DNA from: Dichotomocladium elegans
Lineage: Eukaryota > Mucoromycota > Mucoromycetes > Mucorales > Lichtheimiaceae
DNA length: 64,000 bases
Direction of reading: 5' to 3'
Assembly: GCA_025716815.1 (NCBI GenBank)
Contig: JAIXMN010000001.1
Span: forward strand, 62,001 to 126,000
In this document: piece by piece, positions 34,044 to 46,130 of the stretch
Layout of the letters: each line of letters starts with the position of its first letter
Numbering within the stretch: the stretch's first letter is position 1
Notes under the pieces: model-generated
The model's input: the letters and a program-made list of their open reading frames with translations, nothing else
Databases searched by the model: none
What the model was told of the DNA's origin: nothing
Program-made: the position numbers and the translations under genes

Positions 34044-37000
34044 TTAAAGTACATGCGCATGATGATTGTGACTGGAGCGGCACCGGTCGCCTCCATCACT
34101 GCTGTCCAAGTTTTCTTCATCGTCATCGTCATCACGATCGATATCGTCGTCGTCGTCGGACTCGTCAGGGCCAACATTGTTGCCAAAGCTTCTGATGCGT
34201 GTAAGTACATTTTCCAGCGCGCCGATCGACGATGGAATTGCAGCAGTCTCCTTATTCTCTTCCATGTCATGCCTGCTTTCGAAATCGCGACGACCATAGA
34301 AAGAGCCATATACGGAATCACGTCCTGTATGCGGCGTCGGCGCACGATCACCACGATCACCTCCGCCGATCGGAATGGGCATTGCCGAAGTCGGAATGGT
34401 AGTTGTCGGATTTTGTCTACCCTCTTCGGCTGTACTCTCGGCATGATCGATAGGTTTACTGCTGAGGGCGAAAGGCAAGGGGATTTCTTTGATAGCACGA
34501 TACTGGCCACAATTGTTCAGATGCTCATTCTCCAGACGGAACACGTTCCACTGAATGCGGCGATAAGCTTCCATAAGAGCAAGCACAAAGGTGAGCACGT
34601 CTTTGTGAATGCGTAGGTTGATAAAATTGAGAATCCATGCGAAACGAAGAACAATGTCGACTATCACCGAAATATAATAAAACTGAAATGCGAAATGAGT
34701 TGAGAGCCTCAGGTATAAGGGACTACCACATCACTTACTCCTGGAGGGAAGACGAGATCATCACGGAGGAAGGGGTGCTTGCTACTAGGCTGTAATAGAC
34801 CCCAATCCATTTTGATATCCCACGTGGATGTGTACGAAGCGTTGATGACAAGTGACAAAGCCCAGATGATATTAGTCGCTGTATTGGCTACTCGAACACA
34901 ATACTTTGTATTAGTCCCGAGACCATATTTTGGTCTTTTATCACTCACGATGCATGCGATGGATGCCTGCAGTTATGGTGGCAACAACACTGCTGAGATA
35001 CTTTAAGGCATTAGCAAGATGGACCATCTCATCCGAGTCTTTGTAACGGCGAAGGCATTGCAGGAGACGCCACCAAGGAGGCAATGATGCAATAAGCGGC
35101 GTATACCATACAAGGGATATATTACAGTTGATGTCTGATATTTTTTGGGGAGGTGGGGGGGGGAGTTGGCCAGGAAGAGGAGGAGGAAGAAAGCAAAGAA
35201 GAAAAATGTGTCAGTTTGAAAAGATCATAGTCGGCTATTCATCCCTTACCCAAATTCAGCCACTGCCAAGAGTAAGCACAAAAGAAGTACGACAAAGTCC
35301 AGAACGAATAGGCCAAGCTATTCAGTTCATCTGCGATGAAAAAATCCCGGAACTCGACTCGGAAGCAGCCGCTCAGAAGGATACGACCCTACATACACAG
35401 ATAGTCAATAGAGCGTTCGCATGGATGATTTTTCTTTTTACCAGTGCAACTCCGAGCCATCGGCGAGCCGAACAGTACAAAATATTGAAAGGACATAAAA
35501 CGATTGCTGCAAACACAACAAACAAAATAAGCGGACAGAGCTCGGAGGGGATATCTGCTCCGAAGGATTGTGAAAAATCCATGTACATGACAAACGATTG
35601 AATAAGAAGCATTAAGGCAGGAAGCTAGTAGTTAAGATCTTTAGTCATCTTCTTCTCTTTTCCGCTTTTCCATCAGCCCCTTTACCTCTCCAAACTGATG
35701 ATAGTCCAGATTATCGCGCGGATCGAGTTCGAAAATAAATTTATAGCTGATTCGGCTTCTTTGCCAGATAATCAAATTACCAGCGACACCCAAACAAAAT
35801 AAAATAGGGAGGATGAAACATGCATAAATCTGAAGGTTTGTATGGACATTCACGAGTTGTGTGGCGGTCTGTGGGTCAAAGCCTTTGAACGAAGCGTAAG
35901 AGAATATAATGCATAAGAGACGATCGATATGATATATGTTACCTAGCTGCAAAGACCGAACGAGCATAGGGATAGCCAATCCAATAAAGACTCCGATTCG
36001 TAGAGTGGTGGAGTTATAATCCTACAAATAATGTGATCGCCCATTCGGAAGTAAGCAAGCAGAAAATCAAGGGGGAGGGTGGACGAGAACAGGCACAACT
36101 CTCCTTCATTTATCAACTTACCTCTTGCTTCTCCGGGACACGCAGTTTGCGCATACCCCGGCGCCGATGACCGTCTGCAAATTCATTGATGTAGAGAGTC
36201 TACAGAAATGAGAAAAATGACTTTTTTGTCACCTTTTTTTAGACTTGTTCGATTTGAAATACCTCAGTTTCCTTGATGATAGCGTTCAGATCCTCGGAGG
36301 TGACCCAATGATATTGTTTCATTTTTTGTGTATAAAGCTGGCTGGCTCGCCATCCTGCTGTCTGCAAAAAATTGCGCCAGTTTTCCATTGTTGAGATTGA
36401 TATAGTCTACGACCTTTGCCTTCTACAGATGAATCAATACCTTGTCAAATTTTTTAAGGATTTTCTGAAATCCTTTTTCATTCAAATTCTAGAAATACAA
36501 CAATTAGGATCCTCATGCATATTCAGAATGCAAAAAACACCCCTAACCTTGTATGAGTCCAAAAACATTAAACTTCGGTAAAACTCGGTCAGGGCCTTTT
36601 TGAGCCGGCTCCTCGCAACCTGATGAAGAAGGAAGATTGGGACAGATGGGGTTGCTAAGTTACACAGTGACATCGTCGATATATGCTGGTCCTACATTAT
36701 AGCTGACATGGTCATCAGCGGTATAGTCCCCGGTCGGTGATCCGCGCTGCTGAGAAATATGAAAGGACACGGGCATTTGGTCAACAGGAGGACGATGGTT
36801 AGGTTGCCACCTGTGAAACCAGCGTTGGTCACGCTGGGAGTTGCCATGGTACTGTGGACCGCCTTGATTTTCCTCCATGGTCTGAGTTTCGAGAAAGTGA
36901 TAAGTATATCGATGATGGATGCATATACTCTTTGCAAGACGGACATACACTTAGCTCCAACATGCGCCGGCCATACTCGGTAATCAATTGCATCTGTATT

Positions 37001-37840
37001 TTGAGTGCATTTATCTTGGCCCTTGCCTCTTGTTCCTTTTCTTTTTTTTTGTTGGGGTTAAAAACGAGGATACGTCTCGGTCGATCTTTCTTTTCGGTTA
37101 TAATCATTCACTCTACCATCATAGAACCGTGAGACTTTTTCAAGCTCTCCATTCAGGACTACAAAAAATATACGCTCAGGTTCGCTTGCATGAAGCAGGA
37201 CTTCCTCAAAGACCGACAAAGTTGCGGAACTACGGATCGATGCTATAGGAAAAATAATAATGAAAAAATCAGCCTTGGCCGGATTTAGAAGTGGCAACAA
37301 GCCTTATCTCGGACCTGGATGGGATGCTGCTCTCGCCAGCTCGGCCTCTTCATTATTGCCAAATCGAGACGAAAGTCGGCGAATAAGGGAATGAGGAAAT
37401 GAAGATTCGCGATGGACTGACCTAGCGGTCGATGACCAGACGAAACCATGGTTGTCGGCATGGTGACTGTTCCGTCTTGGTGGGGTTGGTGTTTGGGGGA
37501 TCGTTGCATTCCATGGCCATCGCCATTCCGACAGCGAGGCGGTTCCAGCCGTATCTGGTTTGAAGAGCTCAGTGCCGCCGTATTCAGGGTCACTGTCGCC
37601 CTGACCACTATTTTGAAAGGCCCGGTCGAGTTCGATGGCAGCTTGGCGTTCTTGGGCTTTTCTGTACTGTGTGGATGTTGATCAGTACATTTTGACAACA
37701 AAAAAGAGGGGCTTTCTGAGTGGGTGGGGGTGGAGTACTTTTTCTATTATCTTGATACGTTTCTTGAGGCCTTTGTAGTTGATATAAGCCCTCCTCCATT
37801 CGGGGATGCTCTCACTGGCTAATTCTTTGGCGAATTTCAT
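34044..37840 (-). CDS. SPX-EXS phosphate exporter, XPR1/SYG1 type
   Basis: Plasma-membrane or endomembrane phosphate/inositol-pyrophosphate-responsive exporter. The start MKFAKELASESIPEWRRAYI (ATG 37838-37840) opens the SPX domain; INYKGLKKRIK supplies the basic inositol-pyrophosphate surface, and NGELEKVSRFYDGR follows. The multi-exon membrane part includes TTLRIGVFIGLAIPML, FFIADELNSLAYSFW, PPWWRLLQCLRRYKDSDE and TSTWDIKMDWGLL. The EXS domain ends at VDIVLRFAWILNF and RRIQWNVFRLENEHLNN. The C-terminal tail contains a long Asp/Glu cluster (near 34110-34160) and stops at 34044-34046. Introns checked are GT-AG. A GT-rich simple repeat lies just beyond the 3' end (about 33980-34035). Confidence 0.9.
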
Positions 37841-38506
37841 TTAAGAGAGCATCCAAATCATGAAAGTGTGTGAAAAGATGAGAAAACGAAAAGGAAAACG
37901 TCAATTAGTCCGTCAGCTCAGCTTTTTATACCTTTTTTTCTACTCCTCTTTTCCTTCACTCTCCCCCCTAAGCCCGATGTTTTCTTTTTAATGTGCCCTT
38001 CTCTTACGCACGTACATCTGTTATCCTCCGTCATCCCCCCCAAGAAAAACCGCAAATAGCCGAGTGAGAAAAGCTAGATGCGACCGTAAAGTGACCTACC
38101 ATGAGAACACGTGTCCTACTCGACGCGCTGTCATTTGCCCTGGATCCCGTTCCGTGTCTGCCTGTCCATTTCTAGGGAGGGAAGACCATCGTTTCTTATT
38201 TTCTGTCTTTAAGCTTGCTTGCATAGTATTCTTTGCAGTCCATCCTGTTTTTCAAGTCATCTGCGCTTTCACCTCCCCTTCCCCCCCAAAAAAAAGCCCG
38301 TTCAACAATAAACCGAAAAGCATAATTTTGCGGTGTTCTGGTTTTTCTCTCACACTGGCCATTTTTGTGAGTCCGCCTGCGCCCCCATCGTACCCATCGA
38401 GCCCGGCAACTACTCACCCCCCAAAAACTTAACCACTTGTCTCTTTTCAACCCCAGCTAGTACGCGTGGGTACATCCCCTTTTATCTACACGAAATGACA
38501 AATTGC
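37841..38506. promoter_or_regulatory. Divergent intergenic region, XPR1-type / DIS3L-type
   Basis: 666 bases between the start codons, with pyrimidine-rich stretches at about 37925-37975 and C-runs at about 38034 and 38281. No gene recognised; presumed to carry both promoters. Confidence 0.4.
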
Positions 38507-41500
38507 ATGGCGATTAAGTCAGACCGCGCATTCTTTAGAAAAACTCGAGGCAATGCTATTGTTAAACTTGTAAGAGAACGTATGTAAAAAAATACTACAG
38601 CAGCGAGCCACACAAGCACAGCCACAAACAAAGAGAGAGCGAGAACGGGAGCGAGAGAGACGGGAGGGAAAGAGAGCAAATGCGTGATCACGAATCGTTC
38701 CCGAAAGACACCTCGTTGATTATGGAATTCTACCTTTTATTCAAGAATACCTCCGCAATGATATCTCTTGTATGGTCAATGGCTGTACGTCGTGCATGCA
38801 TGGAGAGAATCAACCACACGCCGTGCTCAGCCTTGGTGCGGACCACTATGTCGTTCCGGATGTGTCGGTATGTTGTATGACAGCAGGAAAGGTTGGGAGG
38901 TGCGTGATCATATGGAGTGTGCTGCTGATGCTGCTGCTGATGCTGCTGCTACTGATATCTCGATTGGTATGTGTTCATGCCATTGTATATACGCACGACA
39001 TAGATTGTGATGCGATACCTTGAAATACTAGAGCATGAAGATATCACGGGAATTATTCTGGGCCAGACAATCATGACATCGGTAAAAAAAAACTAATAAG
39101 TGAATGACGACGTTGGAAACTTAAAAAAAAGTGTTTCACAAAAGCTGGAACAGCACGATAAGATGCGAACTTTGCGCAAACTTCGACAGATCGTCAATGA
39201 TTCTCGGCATAAGAGTGCAGTATTCTACAATGACATCTTCGTTGATACTCGCGTCGAGCGTATTCCCGGAGAATCTGCCGCTGAGCGTGATTGGCGGGCC
39301 TTATGTCGCATGGCAGACTGGTACAGCCGCCATCTCGGCAATAAACACATTGTTCTCCTCTCCGAAATGTTCACCACATCTGCCACCCCGAGCGACCATG
39401 TCGTCGTCATGACTATGGGTCAATATATTGCTCAGCACTGGCCAGACCATACTCTACTCAATAGCCTTGCTTCTGCCCTCGCTGAGGCTGTGTTCGAAGA
39501 TGACCTTGAGCGTATCCGCATCTCGTCCTCGTCTACCAACTCGAGGCAAGATTCTGCCGTAGCTGGTTACACAGAAGTAAGAGTCATCTGCGTTCACATG
39601 TCAGAGACCCAATGCTAAGAAAACAAATTTCACGTTCCTATTTGCAGTACAAATCCATGGAGGAACTTGAAGCAGGCATCAAATCCTCCAGATACTTTTC
39701 GGGAGTTCTCAAATGCAGACAAGGTACGCGTGATACTGCGTATGTGAATGGAGGCAGCCAGCTGGGCAAAGACATCTTGATTGTGGGATCGGGAAACATG
39801 AATCGTTCAGGCAAGTCATTCAGGCGCATCATTGTATAGGATGAAAGCGAATTTATGATTTTGTTTACATAGTGCATGGTGATCTCGTGGTGGTTGAGCT
39901 CTTGTCCGAGAGTCATTGGACAACAGCACCTAATGTCATTGCTTATGGAGGCACCAGTGCTGAGGATGGTAGGAAGGATCAAAAGAGAGAGAGAGAGGGA
40001 GTCCCATATCTATCGCTGATGATATATAGAGTTTGACGAGCTCCGCTTGGCGAGCAGCACAGAGAACATGCGTCCCACTGGCCGCGTTGTCGGTATTCTC
40101 AACCGAAATTGGCGCTCGTATGTCGCAACCATTCAAGAAGATCCTGTCGAAGGAGGGTGGCATTTGGCCATCCCGCTTGACTCTGTCATTCCCAAGATCA
40201 GAATCAGGCACCAGGACGTGAAACTGATTCAGAACCAACGGATTGTTGTCCGTATCGATAGTTGGCAAGTGCATATGTTACATATTTTCATATCAAGGCG
40301 TCTCATATTCTGGACAGGCCCATTTCCTCTCAATACCCCAATGGACATTATGTGCGATCGCTTGGTATGCTAAAATCAAAAAAAGACTATGACAAAGGAA
40401 ATAACAATAACATCCAATTATCCAGGCCCTATCCACCAACTGGATACGGAAATTTCCGCCATCCTCGTCGAGCATAGTATTTCAGTCTCCCAAGCATTCC
40501 AAGGTTTCAGTGAGGCGTCTCTTAAAGAGATGCCGATTGATACCCCCGATATCCCTTGGAAACCAGATGAGGTAACATTCTATTGCATCATCGCTTATAG
40601 AAAATCTCACCGGGTTATGATAGCACGAAATCCGTCGTCGCAGAGACCTGCGGTCGTTGATAGTGTTCAGTATCGATCCGCCTAATTGTCAGGATATCGA
40701 TGGTAAGTTATGTTGACTGGATAACTTACGGAGCAAGAGGTAAACTCCCATACCTTAGATGCCTTGTCTATACGAGAAATCTCCAAAGACGCGTTGGAGT
40801 TAGGTGTCCATATTGCCGACGTCAGCTTTTTTGTAAAAGAAAACTCTCTGACAGATCTCGAGGCACGTGCGAGGTGAGCAACCTATCTTCTCTCTCATTA
40901 CTCTCCTGTTCGAGGAGTTTTCTGACATAAACATAGAGGAACTACGGTCTATCTTGCCGATCGACGCTTTGATATGCTACCGTCGGTGCTTAGTGAACGC
41001 GTCTGCTCTTTACGTGAAAACGTGGACCGTTACGCCGGTAGAGTTGCGGAAGCGAGAACGAGATGGAAGAAAAGGCGTGATTAATGTAATGACTCCTTAT
41101 ATATAGTATCGGTCTTATGGACACTCGACAAAGCAACTTTTCAAGTTAAAAATACATGGTTTGGGCGAACTATTATTCGCTCGACCTGCGAGATGGAATA
41201 TGAGCAAGCGCAACAGTTACTTGATGGAGAGCCAGTGGCAACGAACTTGAGTAAGATGTGCAATGATTAAGCGCCACCATCTCTCATTGGGCTTACTTTG
41301 AACTGCATGGGTTATTCCAATAGATCGTTCCCTCGGAAATAAGTTAAGACCATGTATTATGAAGCTCGCGGAGGTGTTGCGAACGATGCGGGTAAGGTGG
41401 ACTATTAGTTTAAGAGTTTTGAAGCTGACCTTATGTTATTTTTTTTATATTGGCTAGCGGAACCGTCTATCCAACGGTGCACTCGAACTTGAGAGCAATG

Positions 41501-43235
41501 AAGTCAAATTTAAGATTGCCGAAAACAATCAGATCACTGATATCAATATCCTTTTTTTTTTGCTTTGGGTTGAGGCTATGGATAAAGGGTAGCAGGACGG
41601 ACCAGAAAAGAAAGTACTATCCCTTAACCCGAGTCGTCTTTTTCACTCTCCAAGGGTAGCATGGAAATCCATGGGCTTGTGGCCGAAGCAATGATTATGG
41701 CGAACGCCTATGTGGGTAGGAGGGTCTATGAAGGTTTCAAGGACGCAGCCATCCTACGCCGCCACCCGCCGCCCAATCCTGGTCAGTTTGAGATGCTAGT
41801 CAAAGCTGCTGGGAGTCGAGTAAGGAGATATTTGGTCATGATGATCAAGGAAGATCACTCTAACAATGAATCAAAAGGGATATACAATCGATTTCTCATC
41901 CAACAAGGCTCTTGGGCAGTCCTTGGATATTATAGCTCAGGCGAGCAGAGATGATCCAGAGATGGTTAAGTTGATGAAGACAATGGCGACGGTAGCGATG
42001 AATGAAGCCGGGTGAGTGAGGGGATGCCAATATATATTCATTTATTTCGTCGATGGGCTGAACAATACGACATAGATACATCTCCGCCGGTCATGAATCG
42101 ACCGAAAACTATTTCCACTATGGTCTTGCGCTCGATTTTTATACGCATTTTACGGTAATGAACAAACAGGATGAAAAGGATGAGATAATTGATATCTTCC
42201 ATACGCAGTCTCCTATTCGCCGATATGCTGATGTGGTGGCCCACCGACAACTACTGTTGTGCGTTCAAGATCCGGTCGCCTTGGAAGATACTGAAGGCAG
42301 ACCTTCCGGGATGACGCAGGATGCCAAAGTGGCCGAGATTTGTGAACGCCTTAACCTCAAATCACGAGAATCGAAGTTCGCACAAAGAGTAAGAACATAT
42401 CCTTCTATATTCAATAGAGTGCTTGAGAGGTGATGATGCTTAATGACTCTTCTACTAGGATTCGACCGAACTCTTCCAGAGTCTTTATGTCTTACAACAT
42501 GTATGTGACATGCCCATGGCCAGCAACGCAGCAGAACTGAATCTACGTTTATTTGTTTCTATTTAGACGAGCGACGGGCCTCTCATCGAGACTGGCGTGA
42601 TTGCCGAAATCCGATCTAACGGCTTTTTCGTCTTTATCCCTGCCTTGGGTCTTAAAGGACCTGTATTTCTCGTGGATCGCGATGGACAAACGCAGGTGCC
42701 ACGTTCGCTACAATCAGGCAACGATAACCATGGTCAGCACCCATCTACTCCTTCCCAGAATCCGTCGTCCAGACTAACCTGATCCTTTTCCTCTTTATGT
42801 ACAGATGAAGAATTCATTCCCAATTGCTCCATCGAAGTGAACATGCCAACCTCGATCTCTGTGACTGCTGCCACGCTACCACACCCAATCCAGTTTAACC
42901 TCTTCGATCATGTCCGAGTCTCTCTCAAGCTGCGCAAGTCGCACGCACACCGTCATATGGTTTACATGACACTTATCGACCTTAAGCCATCCGAATTACT
43001 CCTCCCTCCGAAACGCAATCTTCTAACGTCCATCCAAAAGGAAGAGCAAGAGATCATTCAGTCCCAAAAAGAGTCGGCCGTTGGCATGTCTAAGGAAGAG
43101 ATCGAGACACGACGAGCGTTAAAAAAGTCTTCTCATAAACAAGGCAGCATCTACGATGTCCTCGAACAATTTAGGAAACTAACTCTCGTGGAAATCACTA
43201 GTGAAACAACATCCTCACATTCATCAACACATTAA
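38507..43235 (+). CDS. DIS3L-type (DIS3-like 1) exosome exoribonuclease
   Basis: 3'-5' exonuclease of the RNase II/RNB family; in animals DIS3L serves the cytoplasmic exosome. Twenty-two exons keep phase and give 1063 residues (human DIS3L about 1054): 38507-38579, 38746-38867, 39004-39081, 39145-39576, 39648-39810, 39873-39968, 40030-40264, 40318-40364, 40426-40571, 40624-40702, 40759-40873, 40937-41037, 41107-41250, 41324-41391, 41458-41545, 41647-41819, 41878-42011, 42076-42154, 42209-42388, 42459-42500, 42567-42732, 42805-43235. Order: CR3-like Cys region ([17 protein letters not shown]); degenerate PIN ([20 protein letters not shown]); cold-shock domains ([20 protein letters not shown]); RNB with active-site [15 protein letters not shown]1 domain ([16 protein letters not shown]). 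The C-terminus [15 protein letters not shown] matches DIS3L, not DIS3. Introns include one AT-AC and two GC-AG. Confidence 0.92.
38920..38951. repeat. TGC-rich trinucleotide repeat in DIS3L-type intron 2
   Basis: Repeated GCTGCTGAT-type units within the 136-nt intron 38868-39003. In one frame they would encode Leu runs, but splicing and phase place them in the intron. Confidence 0.75.
39811..39872 (+). other. GC-AG intron (DIS3L-type intron 5)
   Basis: Donor gcaagt, acceptor acatag, 62 nt. The join gives [16 protein letters not shown], which matches the family without gap. No GT donor nearby preserves the frame. Confidence 0.85.
40265..40317 (+). other. GC-AG intron (DIS3L-type intron 7)
   Basis: Donor gcaagt, acceptor ggacag, 53 nt. 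The join gives [18 protein letters not shown], the same length as animal DIS3L here. The nearby GT donor (40269) with this acceptor gives a wrong frame. Confidence 0.85.
41546..41646 (+). other. U12-type AT-AC intron (DIS3L-type intron 15)
   Basis: A 101-nt intron starting ATATCCTTTT and ending TTTTTCAC. A branch-point-like TCCCTTAAC lies at 41620-41628, about 19 nt before the 3' end. These match the minor-spliceosome consensus 5' site (RTATCCTTT) and branch site (TTCCTTAAC). Splicing joins [17 protein letters not shown], which aligns without gaps to animal DIS3L. No GT-AG pair gives this, and reading through gives a Phe/Leu run and stops. Exon phase is 1 before the intron and correct after it. 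Confidence 0.9.
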
Positions 43236-43280
43236 AGTACATCCCTTTCACACACATCGATACATGCACGAACACACATA

Positions 43281-43311
<31 letters not shown>

Positions 43312-45713
43312 ACTACTGTACAGATGACACCCAATCTCGAGGAAAATGACGCCATACAGAGAGCAAATTATGCTGCAGCGCCAGGAAGGGGCAGCACATG
43401 GGACAATGAAGCCGGCTGTCATTTGCAGTGTGGGACATGAGGTGTGTATACCTGTCGTGCAGCCATGGAAAATCATGACTGCCAAAATCGTAGTTGATAT
43501 CTCTTACAGGAAGACCTTGGAGTCGCTGAAAGGGCTGGTTGCTGCAGTGCTAGCGCAGCGCGGTCTTTTTTGCTGTGAATGAAAATCTTTCAAAGATAGA
43601 ACTGATCTATGTCGTATCTGTGTAGGCAGGATCCCCGAACGAACCGAGCGATCGTTGTTTTTAAGGGAGGTAACAGACATAGCCAAAGGATTGATGTGTT
43701 GTCCATTGTCATATACGTCACATGTATGCAGATCAACAAATTACTGTAGAATAATCCATTCATATGTTGCTAGGAGCGATATGCCACAGTCCTTTGGATA
43801 CAAGTCATGTCCTGGTACTAGCAACCCCGAGAGAACAGAAAAAAATCCTCTCAGCCTTGGTCAGCTTTATTGTGGTTTCCTACTCTTGTCTATCATTTGT
43901 TTCCATAGTTCCATAGTGTACAATTATACCATCTGTCAATTCTCATGATTAGCCTATTGCTTGCCCAGTCCGAGCTTCTGGCATGTCTCGCTGTTTTCTT
44001 CGAACACATTTATTTGTCAACTGTTCTTCGTATGCGCATGTTACAGCCGTCAAACCTCACCGGAAGTCTTCCATAATTCTATGTTCTATTTCATTTCAAC
44101 TGCGTCTACGTACCCTCACTCAGTACCGCCCGTATACCCCTGATTCTGAATTCTCACCCATATTCAAAGAATTGTGCTGGCTTCCCCTCCAAAAAAAAAT
44201 CTCGAATTATCCGCTCCAATGATATCGCATGTAGGCATTAACGACGTTGCTTTGATTACAGGTTGCTCACCACAGCCAGTATGCGTGAACCCAGCCACGA
44301 TGAGCTATCAGAAAAATCTTTTGCAACTAGAAATGGTCCTAGATACTTTTTCGAAACCATAAATGTGGCGATGGCACGGTCCCTCCTTGATTTTGACTGC
44401 GTCAAGTTCTTACCGATGTACAAGCGGGAAATCAGAATGTATATAATGCGTAACTGTTGAGGCGAGTAAATAATCAAACTTCTTGGAGGCGGTATTGTTC
44501 TATTCATATTTTGCTTATTGATTCTGTCTTTTTTACCTGAATGACAACAATCAAGGTGTGCAAGCCGCGCGTTTAAGCCTCGGATGATGTGTTTTCCCAA
44601 GAGCGCCGCAAAGTCTGATATTGCGCCCATCAGGAGAATAGGACAAGAGGCCACACAGGGATTGGCATATTGTAGCAGCATGGAATTTTACATCCTTCAA
44701 TCATTCGGTAGAAAAGCACATCAATCTCGTCAAAACCACGAGAACAGTGCAAGAAAAAAAAAAAGAGAAGACAGTAAGGCGCGTTCCACAACAGGCCTTC
44801 CGAGAGATATCCCAGAAAGTCTACCGCAGCTACCAGAAGCACCTCATCTTCCGTGTCACTAACGGATGAGTTAATCTATGAGAAGTTGATGGCGGAGGAC
44901 TGGGAACCTTTGAAACGAGGACGGACATCCCCCCATCCCACCACCGAATCACCTCTTATGGGGTGACAAAGGGCCCACGCCCGATTGGACCAATGAAATC
45001 AGCGATTGTCGTCTGCATGAATGAATTCAGGGCCAGCCAACATGAGGCATCACCAAAACAACGCGCCCTGTGCGTGTGTGGCCGCTGTTACATCGGGAAA
45101 AGTGAGGTCAACTGAAATATAAGCGCAGCCAGGGAGTTTCTGTATGGAATCTATCAAACTTGACACCCATTGATTAGGCAGCAAGCGCTAAGGGGAAGTG
45201 AGGTAACGTGTGGAAAGCAACTAAGGAAATCTTCCCACCTGTCTTTTTTTTTTGTTATTGCTGACTGTCTTGGTTTATGATACATGAGCAACAGCAAGCA
45301 GTTTTTTTTACATCCACGAATTCTCACGCCACTACCTTTTCGGCTATGGAACGCTATCTTGCCCTCTTTTGCATAGTCGACCCCTCCTTGTCCTCTTGTC
45401 TCTGCTCTTGCCGGGAATGACTGAACTGTGTTGATTTGTTTTTTTTTCTTCGGATAAAGCGCCATAAGTACTGTTGGTAAGTGAGCTGCAGGAGGATAGA
45501 ATAGTTACTTTCTGTCCGTGTGAAATAGGTGGATGGTGGGCAAAAGATGGGTCATGTGCTATCCACTAGTGCTGACGAAAATGTCAGCAACAGGACGGCT
45601 TTGTGCCCATCCTATTTAAATGGGTTGATGTCTCTATTTTCGCAAGTAGCAGTACTTTTCCCTTCTTAACACGCTCTCTTCCCCTCATCCAAACCGGTGA
45701 TACGTAGTCAAGC
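43236..45713. other. Region without recognisable gene
   Basis: About 2.5 kb with a CT/AT microsatellite at its start. Short frames such as 43346-43582 plus (MTPYREQIMLQRQEGA), 44263-44460 plus (RNGPRYFFETINVAMARSLL) and 44584-44862 plus look partly protein-like but are not recognised and lack a consistent exon chain. An inverted CCAAT pair (ATTGGACCAAT) at about 44986-44996 and GC-rich DNA around 44890-45080 suggest a promoter. The 3' end of a transcript could also lie here. Confidence 0.45.
43281..43310. repeat. (CT)n(AT)n microsatellite
   Basis: CT dinucleotides followed by AT dinucleotides, 46 nt after the DIS3L-type stop codon. Confidence 0.9.
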
Positions 45714-46130
45714 ATGGACAGCCAATTCGAAGTCAAGGATGACCAGAACAACACGGTTGACTCTTTTAATGTAACGCTTAATGGCTTCAGCTTCTGCACC
45801 CGTCATGGACTGGAGGTCTGCACCAAGTGTCCCACTGACAACCGAGGGATGAACAACATGTCCATCGAAGACATGCTTCACGAAAAGGTGGACGAGGCCA
45901 TCCTTGAACAGAAATGGAAGGGCGAAGACCGCGAGCCTTTCAGCGTCACTCATATGTGGACGCGTCTTTCCAACGGCAAGCCAGGATGCCAGGCCCACAA
46001 GGAGGTCGGCTGCAACGAATGTTTCAACTGGGGTGATAAACTGGTAAATGGAATGCAAGGAGCAAAACGAACAGCCAGACGTGCCAGGAACAAGGCCAAG
46101 GCTGGAAAGAATACCTCTGTCCTAGAATAG
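45714..46130 (+). CDS. Small Cys/His-rich protein, probable zinc-binding, family unknown
   Basis: A single-exon frame of 138 residues starting MDSQFEVKDDQNNTVDSF. It has two similar Cys/His clusters: FCTRHGLEVCTKCPTDNRG (positions about 27-45) and GCQAHKEVGCNECFNWGD (about 90-107). Each has a C-x3-H-x4/5-C-x2-C pattern that could hold one zinc. The C-terminus is basic (AKRTARRARNKAKAGK), suggesting nuclear or RNA contact. A pyrimidine-rich stretch at about 45655-45690 precedes the start. I do not recognise a named family; similar fungal zinc-ribbon or MYND-associated modules exist. Calling it coding rests on length, composition and the repeated cluster. Confidence 0.65.
   Translation: MDSQFEVKDDQNNTVDSFNVTLNGFSFCTRHGLEVCTKCPTDNRGMNNMSIEDMLHEKVDEAILEQKWKGEDREPFSVTHMWTRLSNGKPGCQAHKEVGCNECFNWGDKLVNGMQGAKRTARRARNKAKAGKNTSVLE

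Noticed and set aside
33968..34667. Overlapping plus- and minus-strand open frames at the XPR1-type 3' end
   Set aside because: The minus frame 34044-34667 is the last XPR1-type exon; the others are shadows of it or of the GT repeat.
41546..41646. Reading the T-rich stretch as a coding Phe/Leu run in DIS3L
   Set aside because: It leads out of frame with the next conserved exon; the AT-AC intron gives an exact family match instead.
43316..43582. A small gene right after DIS3L (MTPYREQIMLQRQEGA)
   Set aside because: A gtgtgt...acag intron is possible but no family is recognised and the second exon ends at once; left as unresolved.
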